Assembly: GCA_009823395.1 (NCBI GenBank)
Contig: CM020507.1
Coordinates: forward strand, 4,052,501-4,116,500
Length of the DNA: 64,000 nucleotides
Reading direction: 5' to 3'
Source: Thamnaconus septentrionalis
Lineage: Eukaryota > Chordata > Actinopteri > Tetraodontiformes > Monacanthidae
Position 1 is the first letter of the stretch. Each line of letters starts with the position of its first letter. Below are positions 22,849-35,210 of the stretch, piece after piece. The position numbers were made by a program, and so were the translations under genes. The notes below the pieces were generated by a model. That model made no database searches and was not told the origin of the DNA. It saw nothing but the letters and a program-made list of their open reading frames with translations.

Positions 22849-23570
22849 TTGGTGTTAGGGTTAGGGTTAGTGTTGAGGTTGATTTTAGGGTTAGGGTTTT
22901 GGAACTAGGGTTAGGGTTTCAGGGTTCCTCATGTGCAAAGTTGACCTTTGACCCCATAGACTTGCATGGCATTAGGGTTAGGGTTAAGGCTGAAATTAGG
23001 GTTAGGGTTTTTGAAATTAGGGTTAGGCTTTCTGGGTTCCTCAAGTGCTAGAAGCCCCAAATTTGGCGTGGGTGTGGGCATCTTGAGGGATCCTGATGAA
23101 AAAACAAGTGGCCCCATGTCTCTAGGACAAAGTTGACCTTTTACCCCATAGACTTGCATGGCATTAGGGTTTAGGTTAACTCTGAAATTAGGGTTAGGGT
23201 TTCGCTTAAGGCTGAAATTAGGGTTAGGGTTTCGGGGTTCCTCAAGTGCTAGAAGCCCCAAATTTTTCCATGGGCGCTACTTGGGGGCATCCTGATGAAA
23301 AGGCAAGTGGCCCCATGGCGCTAGGACAAAGTTGACCTTTGACCCCATAGACTTGCATGGCATTAGGGTTAGGGTTAAGGCTGAAATTAGGGTTAGGGTT
23401 TTTGAAATTAGGGTTAGGCTTTCTGGGTTCCTCAAGTGCTAGAAGCCCCAAATTTGGCGTGGGCGCTTCTTGGGGGCTCCTGATGAAAAGGCAAGTGGTC
23501 ACATGTCTCTAGGACAAAGTTGAAATTTGACCCCATAGACTTGGATGGCATTAGGGTTAAGGCTGGAATT
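22849..23570. repeat. Tandem repeat, about 190-bp unit, with telomere-like TTAGGG motifs
   Basis: A landmark (GTTGACCTTTGACCCCATAG and variants) recurs at 22940, 23132, 23331 and about 23519, spacing 188-199 bases. Each unit also holds blocks of TTAGGGTTAGGG, GGGTTCCTCAAGTGCTAGAAGCCCC and a CCTGATGAAAA block. The TTAGGG runs are short and interrupted, so this is an interstitial satellite, not a chromosome end. Its open frames are just translated repeats. Confidence 0.85.
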
Positions 23571-24222
23571 AGGGTTATGGTTGGTTAACCCAGGTTATGG
23601 GTGACCCAGGTTTTATTCCTGCTCCAGTTATCAGAACTCCCCGCAAAAGGTTTTTCAAGTGTTGTTGTTTTTTTGTTTTGTTTTTCAGGTGAGGACTAAC
23701 TAACCCTAACATTTAATTTTTGGCCCCTGAAAAAAAACCTAGCAGTGTGTAGTATGACTTTTTTTTTTTTTTTATCCAATTTCAGACATGTTGAGAGTTT
23801 ATTCTAATTTCTCCTTTTCATTTAAAACTATGTGTTGTGGTGTCATCTCCAGGAGTTAAAACAAAACAAGGTGTTCGAGGAAAATTGAACCGACAACCAC
23901 ATACATTACAGTCAGGTTTCCACTAGCCCAAGCTAACTGCCCTGATCCACAGTGATTTTTCTTACCCTTGACGCCCGCAACCATAAAACGTTTTAAGATT
24001 ATGATGATTGTGTACATTATGATTCTTTTCAAGTGTGGGGTATTATGAGATTTTTATTAAATATATTTATTTGTATAGAGACAGTTACTTTTATCCTTCT
24101 TAGGGTTGCATGCATAGATTTCCTCCCATCATCATCAAATAACAATGTTGAAAAAAAAAAAGCTGTTTTGTCCTGGCAAAAAAACAACATACTGTAATAT
24201 CTCAAGGAAACCACATACTAAC

Positions 24223-24224
<2 letters not shown>

Positions 24225-24271
<47 letters not shown>
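24225..24271. repeat. (GT)n microsatellite
   Basis: About 23 GT units. Confidence 0.98.
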
Positions 24272-24273
<2 letters not shown>

Positions 24274-27200
24274 ATTGAAGTTTGTTTTCGCAAAATCTGT
24301 TTTCAGTCATCTCCAACAAGCGTGATACGTTACAAAGCAAGCGGCCGTAAATCCCAATCAATGTGATCTTCAGGGAAACACTTCAGAATCTGCTTGACAA
24401 AGTGGAAACTTTTTCCCCCTTTTGATTTTTCCGTCACTTTCCTCTAATTCTTTAAGGGTTTTCCCCAGAGCCAATCCATGCTGATTCATGCAGTGGCTTC
24501 ACTATAATGCAGCCCAGTGTTGCTGCCTCATCAGTGGGTCTCATGACGAGCAGAGCCAATACCGAGGCTCTCAGACGTTTCCTTACCCACTCATGTGACA
24601 AGACTTTAATCCTTTATGCCAAAGACGAATATATTTTCCCCTCCTTGATTTTATCTGAAGGATTTATCGCTCTTCGCTGGTGGAAAATGGCAATAAAAAC
24701 AGCTCAGAGCCACACAAGAGGTGTGACAATGATTTAAGGGGCAGCCAGAAAAAAAAAAATCACTCACACGACTCGAAACTTCAATTACCAGATGGCAGAT
24801 ATCTATAAATTAATCATCAACATTTGTCATGCAATTTAAAACCATTTTGAGTATCACTTCATTCATTTTTAAAGGTTATAGAGGTATTGTTGGATCATTA
24901 ATAATCCAAAAATCTCTACAGATCTCTGCAGACTGAGCCCTCTGTTTTCAGCCTCCTGCCCCAAAAAAATATGCCCATGCATATGCCTATGCACAGCGGA
25001 TCCCTCTGGACATTTTCCGCGGTAGGATTTCAGTCAAATCTGAGCACCTGGTCTGCTGCCCTCTAGTGGTTAAAGTTAAGAGCCTGCTTCCAGTTTATTT
25101 TTACTTTATTTGATCCAGTCTCTTAACTTTTCATTCCTCAATTAATCTTTTTTTTTCCCACCTAAGTTTTATTTTTGTATGTTTCCTTTATTTTCCAACT
25201 TGTGTCATTATTTTACTTTTTCTTCTTTCTTTTTTCTTTTCATGGTTCTGTTTTTGTGGGCTATGTTCTCTATTACAATAACCTTTTTTTTAAATATATA
25301 AATAAACGGGGTTTTTAAAAAACTTTATAAACCTACTCTTGAAAAGAAATAAGTCAAAAATTCAACAGATACAGTGAGATAGGATAGGAAGAACTGGATT
25401 GTTAAACACATTTGTCCAAATTTGGGAAAGGTAAAATGCAGATAAGTCGCTTTTGTTTGCAAGCAGGAGTCACCTGGCGGTTTAAACCTTTATCGAAAAT
25501 CATCAGTCTTACGGATACATTTCATATTTTACCAGTTGGTGGCGCTGTGATTACACATTTAAACTGGTACTGCCAAAAGAATGAGGGGCATCTATTCAGG
25601 GAGGCATGATAAGACGTCATTTTTGGAATTCTGCATATGCAAAATAACGAGTGAATTTATGATTGATCTTTAAAATGAAAAAAAAAAAAACTATAAACAT
25701 GTAATGTATGTATAAAAATTTTCCAGAGAGGTTAAAGTATAAAGCTCCATAATTGCAAAAAAAAAAAAAGTTTAATTTTGCCAGATTTTTTTCCAAGAGT
25801 TAAATCAAGCTGAATTAAATTTAACCCTCCACACGCCTGTTTGCTCTAATAAGTGATTTACCCTTATTGCTTACAACAAGTAAATTATGTGTTCATAAAT
25901 CCTGAAGAGATTGTAGAGATATTGCCGATGTCAGAAGACGAGCAGACTGCAGTGCACTGTGGCTGGTGCAGAGCTCGGATGAGACGACAAACTGGCGTCT
26001 GTGCGTGTGTGTGTGTGTGTGTGTAGAGCTCACGTTGTGTAATCCAACACCTTCTGGCTTCACTCTGCTAAAAATACAGTCAGGATCTGGACCTCCATCT
26101 GATACTGTTTGCCTGCTTCTTCCAGAAAAAGAAGCAAAAAAAAAAAAAAAGGCGACAGGACTAACAGCACTGACCGGAAGCTGGACAGTTGTTGGCCGTT
26201 AGGGATTTGTTAAGAGGTGCACACAGTCATTTTCCAACAGGCACGAGATGTTTTCAAGCATGCAAGTCGGTTTAAGCGTCTGGTGCGAGGCCTCCGTTTG
26301 ATTCCCAGTGTGTGTTATGGAGCATCTCCTTCACTCTCTCTCTTTGTTCATGCAGGATGCAATTATCTTCACGGCAGCAGAGTGTGACTGCAGCAACAGT
26401 CAACCTAATCTAAGAGCTCAGAGGAAGAAAAACTAGAGCAAACACCAGAGGCATCCCCCAAATTCCTCTAGTGCTGCTTCTCTCCCTGGTTTGTTGAATC
26501 CACACGGAAAATAAGTGAAGATTTGAAACTGGGCATAATATGGGAGCTTTAATTCCCTAATTTTGCATGTTGTGCCTTACATAAATAAACAAAAACATCC
26601 ATAACAAGTCTGGGTGTAATAAAAACACAACAACAAAAGGAGACACATCAGACAAAAACAAAATCAAGTTTTGTTTTGGTTTATGCAAATGATTTTGGAA
26701 AAACATCATTGTTTTCACCACATGTGCAGAATAATATGGCCATCCTGAAAACTGAAAGAGAACAAGTGGGACACGTTTTCCACTCTGTGTGCAGCAGAAG
26801 CAGCCAGAGTCACGTTGACGGCTCGACCTTCAGCTTTAAGTCAAGGGTGTTAGCAGAAATCTCACTTTTGAAAAGAACACGTTCTCTAAGAAAGAAACAA
26901 AAAGAAAGAAAGACAGAGAGAAAAAAGAAGAAAGAAAGGAAAAAGTTTCAAGAACACATCCACAGTTTGTCTTTCACACCAGCAGATGCTTGTTTATACA
27001 TGGAATGTTTTTAATATCTGGAGTGAAATTCTTCAACGACCTGCTGCCTGCTTGCTAGCCCCGGCCTTTTCTGCCAGCTGATTATTTGTCTCACTTTTTG
27101 GCATCAAGTTTTGTTTTTTGTTTTTAATCTATTTCCTGCAGCCACCACAACACCAGCTACTCTTGGACCTTTCCTGAGCTGAATATTGCTTTTAAAACTC

Positions 27201-27334
27201 CTTTTCCCCTCTAGTTGGGCTCTGAGGAGGAATAATGCAGCAGAGTCATTTCTAATCATCAATCATCAGAAAAGTCCCACTTTTTCTGCAAGCTGCACTT
27301 TTAAGAGATTGATTGCTAAAGGAATTGACATGCC

Positions 27335-27515
27335 TTTGTGACGTCACAAAGGGTTCCGGTGACAATGAACACAGCCAGGTGTTGGCCCCGCCCTCGGAGA
27401 CCACCTTTCCACAAATGTGGAAAGTCCAACACAGCTTAAGTTTTTTAGCAGGAGGCTTTAAACAGAGGGCTAAATAGGTTGTTCTCTGAAGATCTGGAGA
27501 GGCTGGTTGTTGTTG
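27335..27515 (+). repeat. Dispersed repeat copy 2
   Basis: Same block order as copy 1: TGTGACGTCACAAAGGG, AGCCAGGTGTTGGCCCCGCCC and GGAGGCTTTAAACAGAGGGCTAA. The first block includes a full TGACGTCA palindrome. Confidence 0.65.
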
Positions 27516-28710
27516 ATGGATCATTAATCATCCAAGGCTGCGCTGCCAGGAGTGAAAAATAATGATTTGAAAACATTTAGAATACGCAAGCTTTCGTAAA
27601 AAATGAGCTGACTGGTGAATCTTGTCAAATAACAGGAACGGCGACACAACAATTCATCGTTTCACTTTTAAAATATTTATTTCACGAGCTGAATCAAATT
27701 GAATGTTTCTCTCTTTGCCGCAGCAACTCGGAAAATAAAAAAAGAAGCTGCCAGTACTTCCATCTGCTTAATATGTAGAGGTGATCGTTCGTCAGCCTTG
27801 TCATTCTGCCGCTGATACTGAGATTTTCTGTCTTTGCTCCAAAACAAACGAGCATCCGCTGTAATCCAGTAATGCTGAACATTAAAAGCGGAGCACCTTG
27901 TCGGGATTAAACGATTATATTGTTGGCATCCATAACAATGTGGCCCCGAAGCACCTCGGGAGAACAGCTCGTAAAATTCCAATTCTTAGCGCAAATCCAC
28001 TTTCAAGTGTTTGTCTGCAGAGACTGTCCAAATATTCCTCACTGCCTGATTTTTTTTACCTCCTTATCCCTCCACTAGCCTTCATTAATATTACACATAC
28101 ATGTCTGCATTCACATATGCATGTAAACAGGGGATTGGGTGTTTATCCGGGATGATATAAATCTGTCTGATTATTTCACCATCCAGCTCCTGCAGAAATC
28201 CCCCCCACCCGCTTTTCTGTCCATCTGCAGGATGAAACAGATTCATGATTTTTCATGTGATGAAATCGGACCAGCAAACATCCATCATCGGTCAGTCAGT
28301 GTTTCTCACTATAATATGGCATTTTATCCAGATATACATATTAAATGTTGCATTAATTCTTCAGGTTTGGTTCACACGACGTAAAGGCTCAGATTGTAAC
28401 ATTTACAGTTGGACCTAGTAGCATGAAAAAAATATATTGTTTGTCTTTACTCAGACAAGGTCAGGTCTGCTCAGGAATAGGTGGTTATTAGAATATATAT
28501 TACTTTATATTGGAATTATTATATGATATTAGAAAAGAAAAGTGACGTCAAGTGAGACATCAGAAAACAAAGATTAATGTTCTTTACAGTATGCTTTGTG
28601 ACCACTAGATGGCACTAAATCTTACAGACTGGGCCTTTTACGAATAAATATACATTTGAAGTTATTACACTCTGAATAATTCTGTCCCCCTTCTTGGATT
28701 TGTCCCGCAA

Positions 28711-28762
28711 ACCCTCGTGCACTGCTGTCCCTCGTGCACTGCTGTCCCTCGTGCACTGCCGT
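28711..28762. repeat. Three tandem copies of an 18-bp unit
   Basis: CCCTCGTGCACTGCTGTC occurs three times in a row with minor change in the last copy. Confidence 0.9.
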
Positions 28763-29528
28763 CCCCTCCGAACCAAATACAGAATAAACAGCAGTTTACA
28801 GACAGTGACTGCGTGAAATGAGAGCGAAAGGAAAAAAGAACTTGCCAAATTGCGTCGACGTCTCAAAGGATGTCACTCGCCATGTCTTTGCTATTAAGGT
28901 TTGCTAAGTCGCTATATGACGTTTAATTAAGTTTAAATAGGGACTAAATATCATTTTAAGACATTTGTAAAATGGTTTTAACTTGTAGTATTATTTCACA
29001 TGACATATGTGCAAATACAAAGCTACATTGGTTTGCTATTTACACCCAGCCGTGCCACAGACGTCTCTCCAGCCAGTGGTCAAAGATAACAAGTCTATGT
29101 ATTCAAAACCGACACACATCCATTTAATGCGGATACTGAATGCCGTATTCACATGCAGCCGCTCACGTTTGTGATGAACGTCGCCGCCGCTCTTGAACGA
29201 AGCCCACAACAGTTTGTGGCCGCTGCTCCCCCCGCGGGCCGAAGAAATATTGCTCCGTGTTTTATTGACGTTTGGTGAGGTGAGGTCTCAGCCGCAGGCG
29301 CTTCTCCGGCCAGAGCCGAGCCGGACTAGACTCAACGTTGCCCGAGGTGATTCTCTTCCTCTCCTCCTGCTCCATATTGCTTTCAGTATTGCTGCTGTGT
29401 CTCCTGCGGCCTCTGAGAGAAGCGGCGCGGCGGTAATTGAGAGACGTCGACGGGGTTTAATAAGGGCGCGGGATTAAACGGTGGGTCCGAGGCGGCTGCG
29501 GAGGGCCCGCCTCGGCACGTCGCAGGGG

Positions 29529-29617
29529 TCAGAAAAGATCCTGGGGGCCCAGGTGGATGATTATGGGAGCGGCTATGGTCTGCGGCTGGTAATAGGCACT
29601 GTCAATGTACAGGCCAC
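29529..29617 (-). CDS. strbp: Candidate alternative last coding exon of strbp
   Basis: After a pyrimidine-rich acceptor (TGTCTCCTGTCTCCAG) an 89-base open stretch encodes GLYIDSAYYQPQTIAAPI and ends HLGPQDLF-stop. It begins with two bases that complete the split glycine codon left by the exon at 31932-31982, so it could replace the last exon at 31741-31826 without breaking the frame. Alternative C-termini are well known for the paralogue ILF3 (NF90/NF110). I do not recognise this peptide from STRBP itself, so the assignment rests on phase, strand and position. Confidence 0.4.
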
Positions 29618-31691
<2,074 letters not shown>

Positions 31692-31740
31692 GCGGTCAAA
31701 CTACAGTGGTGTCTGCCTCATGAGGCCGCTGAGGGTCCTA

Positions 31741-31826
31741 CTAGGGGTAGAGGTGGGTGACGGGGGGGTATATCGTGGGGACCCTGATGATGGGAACAAC
31801 TACTGAGGGAAGTCTGGAGGGGAAAC
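31741..31826 (-). CDS. strbp: strbp last coding exon (C-terminus and stop)
   Basis: It follows a CCTCAG acceptor, completes a split Gly codon, and encodes [20 protein letters not shown] and eight more codons ending in TAG. The pattern matches the hydrophobic, proline-rich end of vertebrate STRBP (basic pair, VLLPV-like stretch, then PTYP). Confidence 0.85.
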
Positions 31827-31931
31827 CTGAGGAAAAAAAAAAGAAAAACTCAAACGTTGGGATGCGATGACGGAACTGATCAGATGGATGGATCGGCGGT
31901 CAGGTGTTTTTTACAGGGAGGAGGAGCTTAC

Positions 31932-31982
31932 CGTAGGGAGGGAGGGCGCCTGCAGGACTGTAACCGTAGGGGGCGGCGAAAC
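31932..31982 (-). CDS. strbp: strbp exon, tail segment
   Basis: A 51-base exon encoding GFAAPYGYSPAGALPPYG between a CGGCAG acceptor and a GTAAGC donor. It corresponds to the GYxxPYGYS segment of the family tail. Both borders split a glycine codon after base one. Confidence 0.88.
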
Positions 31983-32844
31983 CTGCCGAGACAACAGGAG
32001 AAGTAAGGAAACGTTGCAACGCGGCGTGAAGAGTCGTTTCCAGTCGGATCAGCTGATCGTCCAGCTGTCGAGTTCGCAGTTCCTGTGTTTTCCATGGGGT
32101 CCTCTTGGGAGCAAAGTGTTGGAACTGCTGGGGGATTGAAAGCCACGTCGGCAAACAGAGTTGCCAGAGGGGCAGGACGAGCAGCGCCCCCTACTGGTCA
32201 CAGTAACATACCGCAGGGAAAATCAAATTCCTTGTCCAAGAATGTAAGAGTTCAAAGTGATGCTTAACGACGCTCTGGCTAGTTGGGCATTAAATTAAAT
32301 TTTGAGGGAGCTCAGGTCATGTGACTCTTTGGCTCCTCAAACAGTTTAACCAGATAAGAAAATACATCACTGACTCCCTTTACTGCCATCTGGACGTGTG
32401 TGTTTTTAATAATCTGCTTCTGGTTCAGGCTTTACAGGGATTAAGATTGTGTCATTTTCTTTTGGACGGTTTGTGACTTTATTGTGAGAGCTCTGCATCA
32501 TAATCCACTTGGCCGCTGCATCGCTGAAGTGGCGTTTGGGAATGACAGTGACAGAGTAATTCCTCTTCTTCCCGGCCGTTCTGTCTGCCTGTCTGTCTAG
32601 CGTGCACAGGCAGCTCATTCTAAAAACTTTGATGATTCACAAACACGTTAACCCCTCCAGCCAGCATTTAGCTTCCATCGACACCGATCCACCGTCTCCT
32701 CTGGAGTCACTGCGCTGACTCAGGGTTGGGGGAGGAGGGGAGGAGCTGCTGTTTCTGCAGCACTGCGAAGCTCCAGCCAGGAGTAAACATGAGCAAACAG
32801 GACGGGGGATCTGTAGGGGGCGATGCTGAGCCGCAGGGACTCAC

Positions 32845-32971
32845 CTGGGGGGATGTAGGCGGGATGAGTGGGCGGGCTGCTGATGTACGGGGCTCTGGGG
32901 ATGACGGGGACCCGCGGAGGCCTGGCAGCCAGCGCCGGCAGAGTCAGCACCGAGGCCAAGGGCCGCTTTGG
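32845..32971 (-). CDS. strbp: strbp exon, linker after dsRBD2
   Basis: A 127-base exon (42 codons plus one base), GTGCAG acceptor and GTGAGT donor. It encodes a Pro/Arg/Ala-rich linker beginning [19 protein letters not shown] and ending PAYIPP. The region is poorly conserved in the family (alanine/RGR-rich in human), so its identity rests on phase and position. Confidence 0.85.
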
Positions 32972-33067
32972 CTGCACAGACACAGACAGACAGACAGACA
33001 GAGAAATCAGATACACACACTTGAGCAGTGAAACGTAGCGCTGCATCATCTGGCGCCGATCACTCAC

Positions 33068-33208
33068 AGGTGGGATTGGCCGTTTCTTCTTGCTGCTGGT
33101 GGATTTGGAGCCGGAGAAGAGGCTGTTGAGGGCGGCCAAGGCGGCGCTGGCTTTGGCCACCTTCTTATTGGGACCCGTCCCTCGGAAGAGCTGCTTGTCC
33201 ACCTCCAC
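33068..33208 (-). CDS. strbp: strbp exon, second half of dsRBD2
   Basis: A 141-base exon (47 codons). It encodes [20 protein letters not shown], the last beta strand and the KKVAK motif at the start of helix 2 that contacts dsRNA phosphates, then a lysine-rich end. It is very close to the STRBP/ILF3 family sequence. Confidence 0.96.
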
Positions 33209-33756
33209 CTGTCACCAGCACACACACAGAGGACGGACGACACAATCGGTTAGGACAGAAAAAGTTTTTTTGCAGACATGAAATGTGGCGCTGTCGTGTA
33301 TCAGGAGCTAAAAAGTAGGATTCAATAGATTTAGTTGATGTTGAGGGGTCTAAAATGTTATGGAAAGCATAATTGTGCAAGATACGTTTTAACAAACAAA
33401 CACAAGCCTGAATCGTCGGGGTCAATGTCATTACCAGCATCATTCGCATATTAATCCATTTATTCAAAGACAAACAGAAATGATTCTAGTCAGTAATACG
33501 CACAAGTCATTCTAAAAAGCAAACAAGGCCCTTGATACTTTTCACCTGAGCAAATATGTGAGCGGATCGACTTTACAGGACAGAAAAAAAATTGTTTTTG
33601 TGTTCGGCCTCCTCTCCTCCTTCTCTGAGACGTGTGAAGATTCTTTTATACGGAGGCAGAACTGAGGTGCTGAACATCAAAAGTATTTCCTCTCATCTGT
33701 CCCTAATAAGACCCTGGACAAGGAGGACAGGAAGTCTAAGACATTTGTGCCGTGCA

Positions 33757-33794
33757 GGTGTGTGTATGTGTGTGTGTGTGTGTGTGTGTGAAAC
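33757..33794. repeat. (TG)n microsatellite at a strbp donor
   Basis: Fifteen-odd TG units on the plus strand, read as (CA)n in strbp pre-mRNA, starting a few bases after the weak donor at 33794. Confidence 0.95.
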
Positions 33795-33928
33795 CTCTAT
33801 GATGAAGCGCTTGTCGTAGCTGCTGCCGCTCTCTGATATCAGCTCATATTTGAGGCCTCTCCGTTTCTCGTTGAGCTCCATCACTGGGTTCTTGCCTCCA
33901 GCCGTCAGGATGGGACCAGGAGCCCTGG

Positions 33929-33929
<1 letters not shown>
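33795..33929 (-). CDS. strbp: strbp exon, first half of dsRBD2 (possible cassette exon)
   Basis: A 135-base exon (45 codons, phase 0 at both ends) with [20 protein letters not shown]: helix 1, loop and first strand of dsRBD2, nearly invariant in the family. The acceptor CAG is preceded by a long TG repeat instead of a pyrimidine tract. The donor GAG/GTTTCA is weak and runs into a CA repeat. See findings for possible skipping. Confidence 0.95.

Positions 33930-33931
<2 letters not shown>

Positions 33932-34012
<81 letters not shown>
33932..34012. repeat. (CA)n microsatellite at a strbp acceptor
   Basis: About 40 CA units on the plus strand, read as (UG)n in strbp pre-mRNA and ending 2 bases before the exon border at 33929. 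Confidence 0.98.
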
Positions 34013-34015
<3 letters not shown>

Positions 34016-34678
34016 GGGACGTATTACCTTCGGCATCAATCTGAAAATGGACTTAAGAGGGTTTTACAGTTTCCTCTCTGCCAGGTCATAATAAGATGTA
34101 AGCTATCCAGCCTGCATCAGATATTATTATCATTATTATTAGTGCTATTTTAGGTACATATTTAAAAAAACAACACACACACAAACAAAGTGTTTTTTTT
34201 ATCTCAACAATTATGGCCTATAAATCATGAAAACCCAAAACCAGTAGCTCACAAAATCAGAATATTGTGGACAAGAGCAACGTCTTCTCGTCAGACGGAG
34301 AACATTCCAGATTTGGAGCCACACAGTTCTGAGAGGAGCTCTGATCACAGTGGAGGGAGAGGCTGCTGTCCGCAAGACTGAAGATTCAAATTTAAGATTT
34401 TGCATTTAAAAGTATAGCTCATGCAGAACCATTTCCAAGTGAACTACAGTATCCCTTTTAAAAGGAAATCATCAACTTGTGGAGGATTCTGCCGCTTGGT
34501 GAGAGATGGAATTCTCAGTGTTTTGTGCTTCTCGGTGAGATGAGTTTGGAAATGTTCCTGCAAAAAGCATCTCTTCAGATTGCTTCAAGGAACAGGAGGG
34601 AAGACAGAGTGTGTGAGTGCGTGCGGGCGTGCGTGTGTGTGTGTGTGTGCGTGCGTGCGTGTGTGCGTTGATCCCCAC

Positions 34679-34828
34679 CTCCTGTGTGTCGTTAGAGGAG
34701 GTGACGGAGATGGAGCTGGAGCTGCTGGACATCCGCTCGTTCCTCCCTTCGCTGTCAGACTTCTCGTCGGCGCTCAGCGAGTCCACGTCGCCCTCACCGC
34801 TGAGCACGAAGCCCAGAGCCTGCAGAGC
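34679..34828 (-). CDS. strbp: strbp exon, inter-dsRBD linker
   Basis: A 150-base exon (50 codons, phase 0). It begins ALQALGF, the end of dsRBD1 helix 2, followed by an acidic, serine-rich linker (SADEKSDSEGRNER, then a serine run). The family has the same SSDEKSDNESKN-type linker. Acceptor CAAAG, donor GTGGGG. Confidence 0.93.
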
Positions 34829-35001
34829 CTTTGGGCGTGCGAGAGACAGAGAGTGAGTGAGGGAGAGAGAGAGAGAGAAAGACATGCAGACCAGGCCACA
34901 TCACGACCTTGATTTCAGTGTCAATCTTCTCAGATGCAACAGCTGGACCTGATTGGCTGTTAGTCATATTGTGGTGGGGCTATGAAAGCTCAGGCGAGCA
35001 C

Positions 35002-35210
35002 CTTGAGAGCCACTTGCAGCTTGGCCGTCCTCTTGGAGTTGCCGGTGGCCTGGTAGCTGGACCCCTGGATGTCCACGGACATGGTGAAGACCGGAGCGTG
35101 CACGGGGCCCGACTGGGACAGCAGGCGGTACTGGAGGCCCGGGTGGATCTGGTTCAGGCGCATCAGGGCGTTCATGGGGTGGTTGGGGTCGGTCATCCTC
35201 CAGTCCAGGA
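35002..35210 (-). CDS. strbp: strbp exon, dsRBD1
   Basis: A 209-base exon encoding [20 protein letters not shown] and [16 protein letters not shown], the core of the first dsRBD, ending in [12 protein letters not shown], the helix-2 RNA-contact region. Acceptor TTCAG; donor GTGCTC is somewhat off consensus. The split first codon joins with the G left by the exon at 39049-39117. Confidence 0.96.

Larger units (their letters stand above)
23571..29528. other. Gene-poor region between satellite and strbp
   Basis: No recognisable genes. It contains GT tracts (24225-24271 and 26002-26026), several A runs, two copies of the dispersed repeat (about 24930-24965 and 27335-27515), an 18-bp triplicate (28711-28762) and GC-rich, CpG-containing DNA at 29160-29520 next to the candidate alternative strbp exon. 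Confidence 0.5.

Noticed and set aside
22839..23502. Open frames with NPNPNF repeats
   Set aside because: Translation of the TTAGGG-containing satellite, not a gene.
22849..23570. True telomere
   Set aside because: TTAGGG runs are only two to three units long, interrupted by unique blocks, and flanked by ordinary DNA on both sides.
34190..34400. Possible additional transposon fragment in a strbp intron
   Set aside because: The AAAACCCAAAA / CACAAAATCAGAATATT motif looked familiar as a dispersed repeat, but I could not find boundaries or a second copy here.
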